A DNA stretch of 64,000 nucleotides from Desulfovibrio sp. ZJ369 (GTDB taxonomy: Bacteria; Desulfobacterota; Desulfovibrionia; Desulfovibrionales; Desulfovibrionaceae). The position numbers were made by a program, and so were the translations under genes. The stretch's first letter is position 1, and every line of letters begins with the position of its first letter. Positions 7,657-15,590 of the stretch are shown in pieces. Location of the stretch: assembly GCF_011039085.1 (NCBI RefSeq), contig NZ_JAAKEI010000009.1, forward strand, positions 35,070-99,069, written 5' to 3'. The notes below the pieces were generated by a model. The model was given only the letters and a program-made list of their open reading frames with translations. It was not told the DNA's origin and did no database searches.

Positions 7657-8909
7657 AAGCTCCCGCCCTCCTTATTCCCAAAGAGCCGTTGCCCGATTTG
7701 CATGAGCCTCCCCTCCACAGGGAAAGTTACCAGAAAGGCTTTCGGGACGGTTTTCAGGACGGCTTTGCTGCCGCCGACCTGTCCACACCCGGCGTCGTCC
7801 TCTGCGGAAGCGGCCTTCTGGCATTGTTGATTGCCTGCATCGTGGTCATGCGCCACGCCTCGCGTGTGGTGAATATCCTTTGCCAGCGTTTCCAGGTTGA
7901 CGTGTCCAAAAAGTCCGCTTCACAAAAACTGGCCGCGCTGGTTCTGCCGTTTCTGCTCTGCGCCGGTCTGAGCGGATGCGCCGGAAAACAGGGCGAAGTC
8001 GTCAATCCCGCGCCCGTGTCGCCGGATGTTGTCAACGCTCCGGCTCCCGCCGACAGCGCCGACAAGGGAACGGGGAATTTCATACCCCATGACGCCTCAT
8101 ATCAGGAAGATGCCTCCGGACAATCCCTTGAAGTGAACCTTCCCGCTGACCCGGCCTCCGGGCCGCGTGACGGCGAACCCGCCGAACTGGCGGAACTGCT
8201 GGAAATGAAGGGTAGCGGCGGCAAGGAACAAAGCGCCGTCCAGCTCATGCGGCCAGGAGCCATTCGGGAAGCGGCGCGACTCATCACGTTCCAGACCGCC
8301 ATGTCCTGGCGCTACGGCCAGCTTGTGGCGGAAACGGAACGCTACAGCGCCATCATGGACACGGCGTTCAATTTTGGGCCGCTCATGCTCACCCAGGGCG
8401 AAGCCCTGATCCTGCCGCCGCAGATCGCGCGGGCGGGCGCGTCCATGCGCATCGAGGACGGGGCCACGGCCACAGCCGCCAAAACAACCTACGAACTGCT
8501 GGAACCGGCGCGCTACATCGCGGTTGTCCCTCACTGGCGGGAATTTCTCATGGCCGATGACTTCCCCGCGCCGGAACAACCCAACCCCGCCGTCCTGCCA
8601 GAGAACGCGGAAGAACAGGCTATCTGGCGGGCGGCGGTACGCGAAGCCTGGGCGCAGGGACTGGCCGAAGCGGATCAGCTCTATGCCGACAATGTGTCTC
8701 GCATGGCGCGGAGCTATCGCGGGGTCATGCTCTACCACCTGCTCACCGCCCAACATCTCCTGAGCCGGGTCAACACGGCATCCGCCGACTTGGGGACGCG
8801 CACGCAAGGCAACAAGCTGAACATCGGCCAAAAGGTGTACAGGATTACCGCGCCTTCCGCCTTTACCGTCTCGCCTCCCGCGCGAACGAAGGGAGGGAAG
8901 CGGCAATGA
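7653..8909 (+). CDS. dotC: DotC-like lipoprotein with an extra N-terminal segment
   Basis: A 418-residue protein whose last 300 residues match DotC in length and in blocks such as AARLITFQTAMSWRYGQL and FNFGPLMLTQGEALILPP. A lipoprotein signal sits internally (ALVLPFLLCAGLSGC, Cys near residue 109). The first 85 residues form a separate unit with a repeated GFRDGFQDGF stretch and one transmembrane helix (VLCGSGLLALLIACIVVM). Either a small membrane protein has fused in frame with DotC, or the true DotC starts at the in-frame GTG at 7902, with the upstream part a separate protein lacking its stop. DotC with DotD localises DotH. Confidence 0.75.
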   Translation: MKAPALLIPKEPLPDLHEPPLHRESYQKGFRDGFQDGFAAADLSTPGVVLCGSGLLALLIACIVVMRHASRVVNILCQRFQVDVSKKSASQKLAALVLPFLLCAGLSGCAGKQGEVVNPAPVSPDVVNAPAPADSADKGTGNFIPHDASYQEDASGQSLEVNLPADPASGPRDGEPAELAELLEMKGSGGKEQSAVQLMRPGAIREAARLITFQTAMSWRYGQLVAETERYSAIMDTAFNFGPLMLTQGEALILPPQIARAGASMRIEDGATATAAKTTYELLEPARYIAVVPHWREFLMADDFPAPEQPNPAVLPENAEEQAIWRAAVREAWAQGLAEADQLYADNVSRMARSYRGVMLYHLLTAQHLLSRVNTASADLGTRTQGNKLNIGQKVYRITAPSAFTVSPPARTKGGKRQ

Positions 8910-10057
8910 GCGGCAACGTGTATCCCGCCGAACCCCGCATCCGCTGGGACTATTCGCAGATCAACGATCTGCTGCTCTGGGCCACGCACAGCGGCATGTC
9001 CGATCTGTGCCTGCGCTCCGGCCTTCCGGCCTGGATGCGGCTCAACGGCGCATGGCGGCAGGTTACGCAGCGTCCCATCACCACGGATGAACTGCTGGCC
9101 GCGCTGGAGCATCTGACCCGAAACAACTCCGTTTCCGCGCAGATCAAATCCGGCCAGTCGGATTATGATTTCGCCCATGAAATTGAGGAAGCGCGCGGCG
9201 TGCGCCGTCGCTATCGCGGCAACGCCACGCCGGTGGCGGACGGCTATTCCACAGGCGTCAAAATCGTCTTCCGCGCCATTCCCTCCCTGCCGCCCGCGCT
9301 GGAAGATTTGAACGTGGAGCAGGGCATCCTTGACCACGCCATGCCGTCCAACGGTCTGGTGCTGGTCACGGGCGTGATGGGGTCGGGCAAGTCCACCCTG
9401 CTGGCCGCCATCCTCCGGCGCATCATCGAAAACGGCGGCCGCCACGTCAGCACCTATGAAGCGCCCATCGAGTTCGATTTTGATGCCGTACCCAAGCCCG
9501 GCGGCCCTGTCTCGCAAAGCACGATTCCCGAACACCTGCAATCGTTTCTCACGGCCACGCGCAACAGTACGCGCACGGCCCCGGACGTGGTGCTGATTGG
9601 CGAAAGCCGCGATCCCGATACCCTGCGGGGCATGATGGAAAGCGCGGAAATCGGCGTGGCCGCCTATTCCACCGTGCATACCCGCTCCGTGCCGGAAACG
9701 CTCTCCCGCATCATCAATGTCTTCCCGTTCGCGGAGCGGCTGCAAGTCACAGCCACGCTGCTTTCCAGTCTGCGGCTGATTGTCTCGCAACGCCTGCTCC
9801 CCTTGCCGGACAAGAGCGGACGTATCGCCCTGCGCGAGTATCTGGCTTTTACGCCGGAGATTCGGGAAACCCTGCTGGATACGCCGCTGGAACGTCTGAT
9901 TCTGAAAACCGAAGAACTGCTGGCCGTCTCAGGCCAGAGAATACAGGACGCCGCACAAGCCGCCTATGAGGACGGCAAACTCGCCAGAGAAAACTATCTG
10001 GCGATTCTGGCGGAACGCAAACACAAAGGAGGAACTTCGTATGGCGCAACGGCATAA
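8906..10057 (+). CDS. dotB: DotB secretion ATPase
   Basis: A 383-residue PilT/VirB11-type hexameric ATPase. Visible motifs: Walker A TGVMGSGKST near residue 155, an Asp box, Walker B VVLIGESRDPDTLRGMMES and the His box AYSTVHTRSVPETLSRI. Length equals Legionella DotB (377) and R64 TraJ (382). It starts with ATG overlapping the dotC stop by 4 bases. DotB powers substrate transfer and works together with DotO and DotL at the inner membrane. The gene looks intact, in contrast with dotO. Confidence 0.9.
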   Translation: MSGNVYPAEPRIRWDYSQINDLLLWATHSGMSDLCLRSGLPAWMRLNGAWRQVTQRPITTDELLAALEHLTRNNSVSAQIKSGQSDYDFAHEIEEARGVRRRYRGNATPVADGYSTGVKIVFRAIPSLPPALEDLNVEQGILDHAMPSNGLVLVTGVMGSGKSTLLAAILRRIIENGGRHVSTYEAPIEFDFDAVPKPGGPVSQSTIPEHLQSFLTATRNSTRTAPDVVLIGESRDPDTLRGMMESAEIGVAAYSTVHTRSVPETLSRIINVFPFAERLQVTATLLSSLRLIVSQRLLPLPDKSGRIALREYLAFTPEIRETLLDTPLERLILKTEELLAVSGQRIQDAAQAAYEDGKLARENYLAILAERKHKGGTSYGATA

Positions 10058-10811
10058 CGTCGTTTCCCTGTCCGGCGGAAAGGACAGTACGGCCATGCTG
10101 CTTATGCTGCTTGAGCGGGGCGAACCCGTGGCCGATGTCGTGTTTTTCGACACCGGCTGGGAATTCCCTGAAATGTACGAGCATCTGGAACAGCTCGAAG
10201 CCTTCACCGGCCTGAAAATCACGCGCCTGCGTCCCAGACTGCCGGTGGACGTGGAAACGGACAAATCGCCCTTTGACTGGCTTTTCTCCGACATGCCCGT
10301 AACACGCCGGGGCAGCGGAGAAATCCATATGCTTGGCCGTCAGTGGCCGAACGCCAAAATACGCTGGTGTACCGGCTACAAGCGGGATGCGCTTCACGCG
10401 CATCTTCTGGCGCTCACACACCGACAAAACGTCACACTGCCTCTGTATCAGTGTGTCGGCTTTGCCGCCGACGAACAGTATCGGCTTGGCAAAAATGCCA
10501 AGAGGGACAATTCCTACTGCGTGAAACGGTATCCGCTTATTGAATGGGGCGTCACGGAGGCCGATGCACTGGCTTATTGCTACAAACGCGGCTTTGCCTG
10601 GAACGGACTGTACCGTTTCTTCAGTCGTGTCAGTTGCTTCTGCTGTCCTCTGCAACCTCTTGATGAACTGCGGACGCTTCGCCGCCATTTTTCCGATTTG
10701 TGGCAACGGATGCTCGTCATGGAATCCTGGTTGCCGGAAAACAGGCGGCGTTTCAAGGATACCACAGTATCAGCCCTGGATGCCCGTTTTGCGGCTGAGG
10801 AGGTGGAATGA
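10041..10811 (+). CDS. PAPS-reductase-family (PP-loop) enzyme
   Basis: A 256-residue adenine nucleotide alpha-hydrolase family protein. The PP-loop SLSGGKDSTAML lies at residues 8-19, followed by VFFDTGWEFPEMYEHL, RWCTGYKRDAL and a C-terminal CFCCPL cysteine cluster that could bind a metal centre. It resembles phage and plasmid PAPS-reductase-like sulfurtransferases rather than the assimilatory CysH. Start ATG at 10041 with AAAGGAGG upstream; it overlaps the dotB end by 17 bases and its own stop overlaps icmT, so it is fully embedded in the transfer operon. Its substrate cannot be inferred. DndC (DNA phosphorothioation) and IbrA are relatives, but no partner genes for these are nearby. Confidence 0.75.
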   Translation: MAQRHNVVSLSGGKDSTAMLLMLLERGEPVADVVFFDTGWEFPEMYEHLEQLEAFTGLKITRLRPRLPVDVETDKSPFDWLFSDMPVTRRGSGEIHMLGRQWPNAKIRWCTGYKRDALHAHLLALTHRQNVTLPLYQCVGFAADEQYRLGKNAKRDNSYCVKRYPLIEWGVTEADALAYCYKRGFAWNGLYRFFSRVSCFCCPLQPLDELRTLRRHFSDLWQRMLVMESWLPENRRRFKDTTVSALDARFAAEEVE

Positions 10812-11083
10812 TGCCCGGCGAAGTTCTCTGGCGCGACACCGCGCTCACGCCAAAAATCTTCATTCTGGACGCCCGCGCCGTCTTTCCTCTGGCTCTCTGG
10901 TTGTTCCATTGGGCCTGGTGGACAGCGGCCATTGCCGTCGCGGCAATCCTCGTCCTTTACCTCGTGCAGCGCACCGGCATGACGCCGCTTGCCTGCTTTC
11001 GCGCCATCCGCGTGGCCTGCATGGGACGGCGGCGGGAAACAAGAAACAATGAAAGCCAGTGGCGCAAACGCTGCCGCTGGTGA
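10808..11083 (+). CDS. icmT: IcmT-like small T4SS membrane protein
   Basis: A 91-residue protein closely matching the IcmT pattern (86 residues in Legionella): the WRDTALTPKIFILDARAVFP start, two membrane-spanning stretches (FPLALWLFHWAWWTAAIAVA and AAILVLYLV) and the basic cytoplasmic end. IcmT (R64 TraK) is needed for pore function of the secretion apparatus. GAGGTGGA lies just before the start, and the ATG overlaps the stop of the PP-loop enzyme gene. Confidence 0.85.
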   Translation: MMPGEVLWRDTALTPKIFILDARAVFPLALWLFHWAWWTAAIAVAAILVLYLVQRTGMTPLACFRAIRVACMGRRRETRNNESQWRKRCRW

Positions 11084-11105
11084 CGAAAACCATTTGAGGT
11101 CAATT

Positions 11106-11321
11106 ATGCCCAACGAAATCATCAACAGCTATGGCCTGTTCGACGCTCCCGTCCGTGCTCGCGAAAAAGAGCGCGTCACACTCACTCAGACGGACATTGA
11201 GCGCCAGCTTGAGGCGGGCGCGTTTCTCATGAGCCGCGAGGAAGCTATCGCCGCCGGATTTCTCAATCCCCTGGAAGAGCCGGATGCCGTCATTGTGGAC
11301 ATCGCGCGGGAGGAAGCATGA
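11106..11321 (+). CDS. Small conserved-looking acidic protein, unknown
   Basis: A 71-residue soluble protein with no recognised domain. The start ATG at 11106 follows a GAGGT ribosome binding site, and the stop overlaps the ArdC-like start (11318) by 4 bases, so it is translated as part of the operon. Features: a charged central helix (TLTQTDIERQLEAGAFLMSR) and an acidic C-terminus. A regulatory or chaperone-like role is possible, but nothing in the sequence decides it. Confidence 0.55.
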   Translation: MPNEIINSYGLFDAPVRAREKERVTLTQTDIERQLEAGAFLMSREEAIAAGFLNPLEEPDAVIVDIAREEA

Positions 11322-12709
11322 GCCAAACACAGCAAGAAGAAAGGAAAAGTCGTTTCCAGGTCAGCCGTGAGGTGCAGGAAGAGTTTGTCAACGGCATTGC
11401 CGAAACCATGCTTTCCCTCACCAGCCGGGCGGGCGGCGCGCCAAGGATCGCCGCCGCGCCGGCAGGAACGCCGTTTTGCCCGACAACCGGCAGGGAGTAC
11501 GGCGGCCCCAACATGTTGCGCCTCATGCTGGCCGGGATGGAAAAGGGCTACGCTGACGACCGCTGGCTGACGTTCAAACAGGTGCGGCACTACCAGAGCG
11601 AGCACCCGAATCTGAAAGTGGGGATCAAAAAGGGAGAACACGGGATCAAGCTCCTGCGCCCCGAAGAAGTGTTCTTCACCATCGGGGAAGATGAAAAATG
11701 GACATTCCATTCCCAGGATGAGGCAAGAGCCATTGAAGAGCAGCGCAAGCAGGGCGCAAAGCTCCCGCCTGTCCAGCACAAGACGCTGTTTTATCCCTTC
11801 ACGGTGTTCAATGCGGAACAAATCTACGGACTGCCTGCCAAAGAAAGAACGACTCCGGCGCTCACGGAACAGGAACGCAACGTGTTTCTGGAGAAATTCG
11901 TCGCCGATTCCGGCGTTGCCGTCGAACACCACAAAGGCCCTGCTGCATACAGCCATGCCGAAGATGTGGTGAAGCTGCCGTTCCCGGACAGTTTCAAGAG
12001 TTCTGACGCCTATTACGCCGCCAAGCTGCGGGGCTTCTATGAGGCAACAGGTCACAGCTCGCGGGAGAATCGGCAAACGGAGCCGGAAACCCTCAAAAGC
12101 CGCGCTTTCGAGGAAATGCGGGCGGAAATGTTCACCCTGCTGGCCGGGGCAAAATTCAATCTGCCCATGCCCGAAAACAGCGCGTCCGCGCAAGTGGCCA
12201 ACTGGAACCGGAAGTTTTCCGGCGGAGACGTGGCGGAGCTGTTCAGGGCTGCGACTGACGCGGCCAGGGCGCTGACTTCCATGCGTCAGTTCGAGGCAGG
12301 GGAAAAACCACGCGACTGGTGGTTCCCCAGGCCCGAAGCCTGGGCGGAGCTGGAAGCCATGCAGAAGCAGCGGGACGCGGCGGTCGGCGTCTCCCCGACA
12401 CAGGCCGCGTCGTCCGAGGCTTCAGCACGGCGCGATCCGACTCTGGCCGAATCCGTCGCCGCGTTCGAGGCTGCGGACAATCCCGTCGCCAAGGCCCGCG
12501 CCATTCTCCAGAACCCCGACTTCCTGGACATGGCGCTCAAACAGGACCCTCAGCATATCAGGGAGCTTGCCGACCTTTGCGGCCAGCTTTCCTTTGCCCT
12601 GAGCCATGAGGCCGAGGCCACTCAGGAACAGGCTCCTGCCGGAGCTGTCGAAAGTTCCATTCCGCTCACGGAACAGAAAAACGCGGCCAAACGCCGCATG
12701 AGGATATGA
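11318..12709 (+). CDS. ArdC-like antirestriction / ssDNA-binding protein, protease motif lost
   Basis: 463 residues. The N-terminal half follows the ArdC/DUF1738 pattern: WLTFKQVRHYQSEHPNLKVG, KKGEHGIKLL, FYPFTVFNAEQIYGLP. The second half corresponds to the zincin-like metallopeptidase part, but where the family has YYATLLHELAHWTGH the sequence reads YYAAKLRGFYEATGHSS, so the HExxH zinc motif is absent. ArdC-type proteins bind single-stranded DNA and protect incoming conjugative DNA from restriction; this one could still bind DNA. It overlaps the preceding gene by 4 bases and ends one base before topB. Confidence 0.7.
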   Translation: MSQTQQEERKSRFQVSREVQEEFVNGIAETMLSLTSRAGGAPRIAAAPAGTPFCPTTGREYGGPNMLRLMLAGMEKGYADDRWLTFKQVRHYQSEHPNLKVGIKKGEHGIKLLRPEEVFFTIGEDEKWTFHSQDEARAIEEQRKQGAKLPPVQHKTLFYPFTVFNAEQIYGLPAKERTTPALTEQERNVFLEKFVADSGVAVEHHKGPAAYSHAEDVVKLPFPDSFKSSDAYYAAKLRGFYEATGHSSRENRQTEPETLKSRAFEEMRAEMFTLLAGAKFNLPMPENSASAQVANWNRKFSGGDVAELFRAATDAARALTSMRQFEAGEKPRDWWFPRPEAWAELEAMQKQRDAAVGVSPTQAASSEASARRDPTLAESVAAFEAADNPVAKARAILQNPDFLDMALKQDPQHIRELADLCGQLSFALSHEAEATQEQAPAGAVESSIPLTEQKNAAKRRMRI

Positions 12710-12710
12710 C

Positions 12711-14834
12711 ATGAGACTGTTTATTGCCGAAAAACCCTCCTTGGGCCGCGCCATTGCCGCTGGTCTTGGCAATCAGAAAAAAGCCGAAGGCTGCATCCGT
12801 TGCGGCGATGACGTGGTGACATGGTGTTTCGGGCACATGCTCGAACAGGCCTGGCCGCAGGATTACAAGCCTGAATACGCCCAATGGCGGCGTGAACACC
12901 TGCCCATCATTCCCGACCAATGGAAATACAAGGTCAAAAAGGACGCCGCCGCGCAGCTTAAAATCATCGGTTCCCTGCTGCGGGACGCCGATTCCGTGGT
13001 TCATGCGGGCGATCCCGATCGTGAAGGCCAGCTTCTTGTGGATGAGGTGCTGGAACACTTTCACTACAGGGGACGGGTGGAGCGTATCTGGCTGGCCTCA
13101 CTGGACGATCTTTCGGTCAGGAAGGCGCTGGCAAACCTCACGGACAACGCCCGCTACGCGCCCTTGCGCGACGCCGCCCGCGCCCGAAGCCGCGCCGACT
13201 GGCTGGCGGGCATCAACGCCACCCGCGCCCTGACCATCAAGGGCCGCGCGGAAGGGCGCTCGGACGTGCTTTCCCTGGGCCGCGTCCAGACGCCCACTCT
13301 GGCGCTGGTGGTCGCGCGCGATCTGGAAATTTCCCATTTCAAGTCTGTGGATTATTTCGTTCTGCGGGCCTCGCTCGTTCACATCGCTGGAGACTTTGCC
13401 GTTACCTTCGCGCCCTCCGAGGATCTGGCCGGGCTGGATGCCTGCGGACGCCTGACTGATGCCTCCGTAGCCGAAGCCCTGGTTACAGCCCACACGAATA
13501 CGGACGGCCTTGTAACAGAAGCCACGCGAGAGGCGAAAAGCAAGGCCGCGCCGTTGCCGCACAGTCTTTCCTCCCTGCAAAAAGCCGCTTCCGCCCAGCT
13601 CGGCATGTCGGCGCAACAGGTGCTGGATACCGCGCAAGCCCTGTACGAAAAAAAGCTGACCACCTATCCGCGCACCGATTGCCGTTATCTGCCGGAAGAA
13701 CAGTTTGCGGATGCCGCCGCCGTGCTGGCCGCGCTTTCCTCGGTTCCCGGTCTGGAGCAGGTGGCGGGAACGGCGGACGCTTCCCTGAAAAGCGCCGCGT
13801 GGAACACCAAAAAGGTGACGGCGCACCACGCCATCGCGCCCACGGGCGAAATTCCGCCGGACTCGCTCCCGCAGAAGGAACGCGATCTCTACCTCATGAT
13901 TGCCACGGCCTTTTATCTGCAATTCCACGCGCCCATGCGCTATGAGGCGCAAAAAGTCGCTGTCTCTCTTGCCGATACCCGCTGGGAGGGTACAGGACGG
14001 CGCATCCTTGATCCCGGTTGGACGGCCTTCAGCGGCCATGACGATGAAGACGGTGATTCCGAAGAACAGTCTCTGCCGCCGCTGGAAAAGGGCGATGCCG
14101 TTCACTGCCGCGACGTGCAGACCCTGAAGAAAAAGACTTCGCCGCCCTCCCGTTTCTCCGAAGGGACACTCATTGAGGCGATGGCCAATGTCCATCGCTT
14201 TGTGGCCGATGCCGACGCCAAAGCCGCGCTCAAGGACGCCAAGGGCATCGGCACCGAAGCCACCCGCGCCAGAGTTCTCGAAACCCTGAAAGAGCGAGGC
14301 TATCTCGTTGCCGACAAAAAAGCCCTTGTCTCCACGCCGCTCGGCAGGGAAGTCATTGCCCTCACCCCGCCCGCGCTCAAAGACCCCATCACCACGGCGG
14401 AATGGGAATCCCGCCTTGAGGCCATCGCTCAGGGCCAGGAAACGCTGGATGCCTTTCTGGCCGATCAGTGCAGGATTCTGCCGGACTTGCTTGCGCCCAT
14501 TCTCGGCAACGGCAAGCCCGCCTTTCCCTGCCCGGCCTGCGGCGCGGCCCTGAACCGTCGCAAGCGCAAAAAGGACGGCGCGTGGTTCTGGGGCTGCACC
14601 GCCTGGCCCGACTGCAAGGTCATCCTGCCCGACGACAAAGGCAAGCCCGGAAAGGCCAGAGCCAAGCCCGCGCTTTCCGAATACGCCTGCCCGGCCTGCG
14701 GCAAGCCGCTCGTCAAACGCTCCGGCGCGAAAGGCGAGTTCTACGGCTGCTCCGGCTATCCCGGATGCAAGAAAACCTGGCCCGTCGCTCCGGGCGGCGC
14801 TCCGGACTTTGAGGCGAAAAGTAAGAAGAAATAA
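12711..14834 (+). CDS. topB: DNA topoisomerase III (TopB/TraE type)
   Basis: A 707-residue type IA topoisomerase. The Toprim part shows FIAEKPSLGRAIAAG at the start and HAGDPDREGQLLVDE (acidic triad) near residue 100; the active tyrosine lies in KLTTYPRTDCRYLPE near residue 320. Two C-terminal zinc ribbons are visible (CPACGAALNRR with later cysteines and CPACGKPLVKR with CSGYPGCKK). Such enzymes are common on conjugative elements, where they resolve single-stranded intermediates. Full length for the family. Confidence 0.9.
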   Translation: MRLFIAEKPSLGRAIAAGLGNQKKAEGCIRCGDDVVTWCFGHMLEQAWPQDYKPEYAQWRREHLPIIPDQWKYKVKKDAAAQLKIIGSLLRDADSVVHAGDPDREGQLLVDEVLEHFHYRGRVERIWLASLDDLSVRKALANLTDNARYAPLRDAARARSRADWLAGINATRALTIKGRAEGRSDVLSLGRVQTPTLALVVARDLEISHFKSVDYFVLRASLVHIAGDFAVTFAPSEDLAGLDACGRLTDASVAEALVTAHTNTDGLVTEATREAKSKAAPLPHSLSSLQKAASAQLGMSAQQVLDTAQALYEKKLTTYPRTDCRYLPEEQFADAAAVLAALSSVPGLEQVAGTADASLKSAAWNTKKVTAHHAIAPTGEIPPDSLPQKERDLYLMIATAFYLQFHAPMRYEAQKVAVSLADTRWEGTGRRILDPGWTAFSGHDDEDGDSEEQSLPPLEKGDAVHCRDVQTLKKKTSPPSRFSEGTLIEAMANVHRFVADADAKAALKDAKGIGTEATRARVLETLKERGYLVADKKALVSTPLGREVIALTPPALKDPITTAEWESRLEAIAQGQETLDAFLADQCRILPDLLAPILGNGKPAFPCPACGAALNRRKRKKDGAWFWGCTAWPDCKVILPDDKGKPGKARAKPALSEYACPACGKPLVKRSGAKGEFYGCSGYPGCKKTWPVAPGGAPDFEAKSKKK

Positions 14835-14845
14835 AGGGAGCCTGT

Positions 14846-14884
14846 GGGGAGGGAAACCCTTTTGCAAAAGGGGTCTCCCTCCCC
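14846..14884 (+). terminator. Strong GC-rich hairpin after topB
   Basis: A near-perfect inverted repeat: GGGGAGGGAAACCC pairs with GGGTCTCCCTCCCC around a TTTTGCAAAA centre. It lies 11 bases after the topB stop and is followed by a T-rich stretch (TTTTCTAAACTTTTA). It could terminate or attenuate the operon before the next gene at 14929. It may also be a dispersed intergenic repeat of this type; no second copy occurs in the window. Confidence 0.6.
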
Positions 14885-14928
14885 GCGCCCTCCTTTTCTA
14901 AACTTTTATCAGTCAAGGACTGTGAAAG

Positions 14929-15345
14929 ATGAAATATATGGTGACATTTTTGCTGTGCATGGCTCTGGCCGCGCCGTGTTTTGCAGGCTCCTGTCAGGAT
15001 ATGCGGGAAGCCGTGGGCGGCGCGATTCAGGAGCGCAACGGCAGAGTTTCAGAGACGCATGACGTGCTCATGCCCGATCCGGAAACCGAGCGCGACGCGC
15101 TTTCCGGCTGTCTCGCTTCCATCAATGGCATCGGGGACGCCTTCAGCCTTGGCGTGACGCTTCCCGGCATGGAGCAGATTGTCGCGGGCATCTGCAAGCA
15201 GGTGGATTCCTACATCCACCAGAAAATCAACAACGCGCACAATCAGGTGCTGAATACCGTCAACGGCATCGGCGGCAACAATCCTTTTAAAGTTTACGGA
15301 ACAAGCGGCGACTACATCCTCCATCTCAAGGGGAATCTCAAATGA
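14929..15345 (+). CDS. Exported protein of the conjugation cluster
   Basis: A 138-residue protein with a Sec signal peptide (residues 1-19, cleavage after CFA-G) and three cysteines in the mature part. The ATG at 14929 follows AAGGAC. No known domain is recognised; the helical mature part with conserved-looking glycine-asparagine loops suggests a small periplasmic protein. It heads a unit of overlapping genes (stop/start overlap with 15342) that leads to dotM and dotL, so a role in the coupling or outer-membrane part of transfer is likely. Confidence 0.6.
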   Translation: MKYMVTFLLCMALAAPCFAGSCQDMREAVGGAIQERNGRVSETHDVLMPDPETERDALSGCLASINGIGDAFSLGVTLPGMEQIVAGICKQVDSYIHQKINNAHNQVLNTVNGIGGNNPFKVYGTSGDYILHLKGNLK

Positions 15346-15590
15346 GGGCGGTCGGTCTCCTCTTGCTTGCCCTTTGTCTGATGCCGAGCCTTGCCCTGAG
15401 CGCACAACGCAGGAAAGTCGCGTTCCCGCCACAGCATCCCTTGACGGCTGACTGCGTTCCGGACGCGGCCCGCGTCAGCGGGATGCCCGACGCCGTGCTG
15501 CGCGACGGGCGCTTCAGGGACAACCTGAACAAACTCCGGCAAGAGGGCCTTTCCATGCTGCCGTTACAAACCACGGAGACACGGCCATGA
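15342..15590 (+). CDS. Small exported protein upstream of dotM
   Basis: An 82-residue protein with a typical signal peptide (MRAVGLLLLALCLMPSLALSA) and a short mature part with one cysteine. It overlaps both neighbours by 4 bases (ATGA junctions at 15342 and 15587), which strongly supports translation. No family recognised. Confidence 0.6.
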   Translation: MRAVGLLLLALCLMPSLALSAQRRKVAFPPQHPLTADCVPDAARVSGMPDAVLRDGRFRDNLNKLRQEGLSMLPLQTTETRP

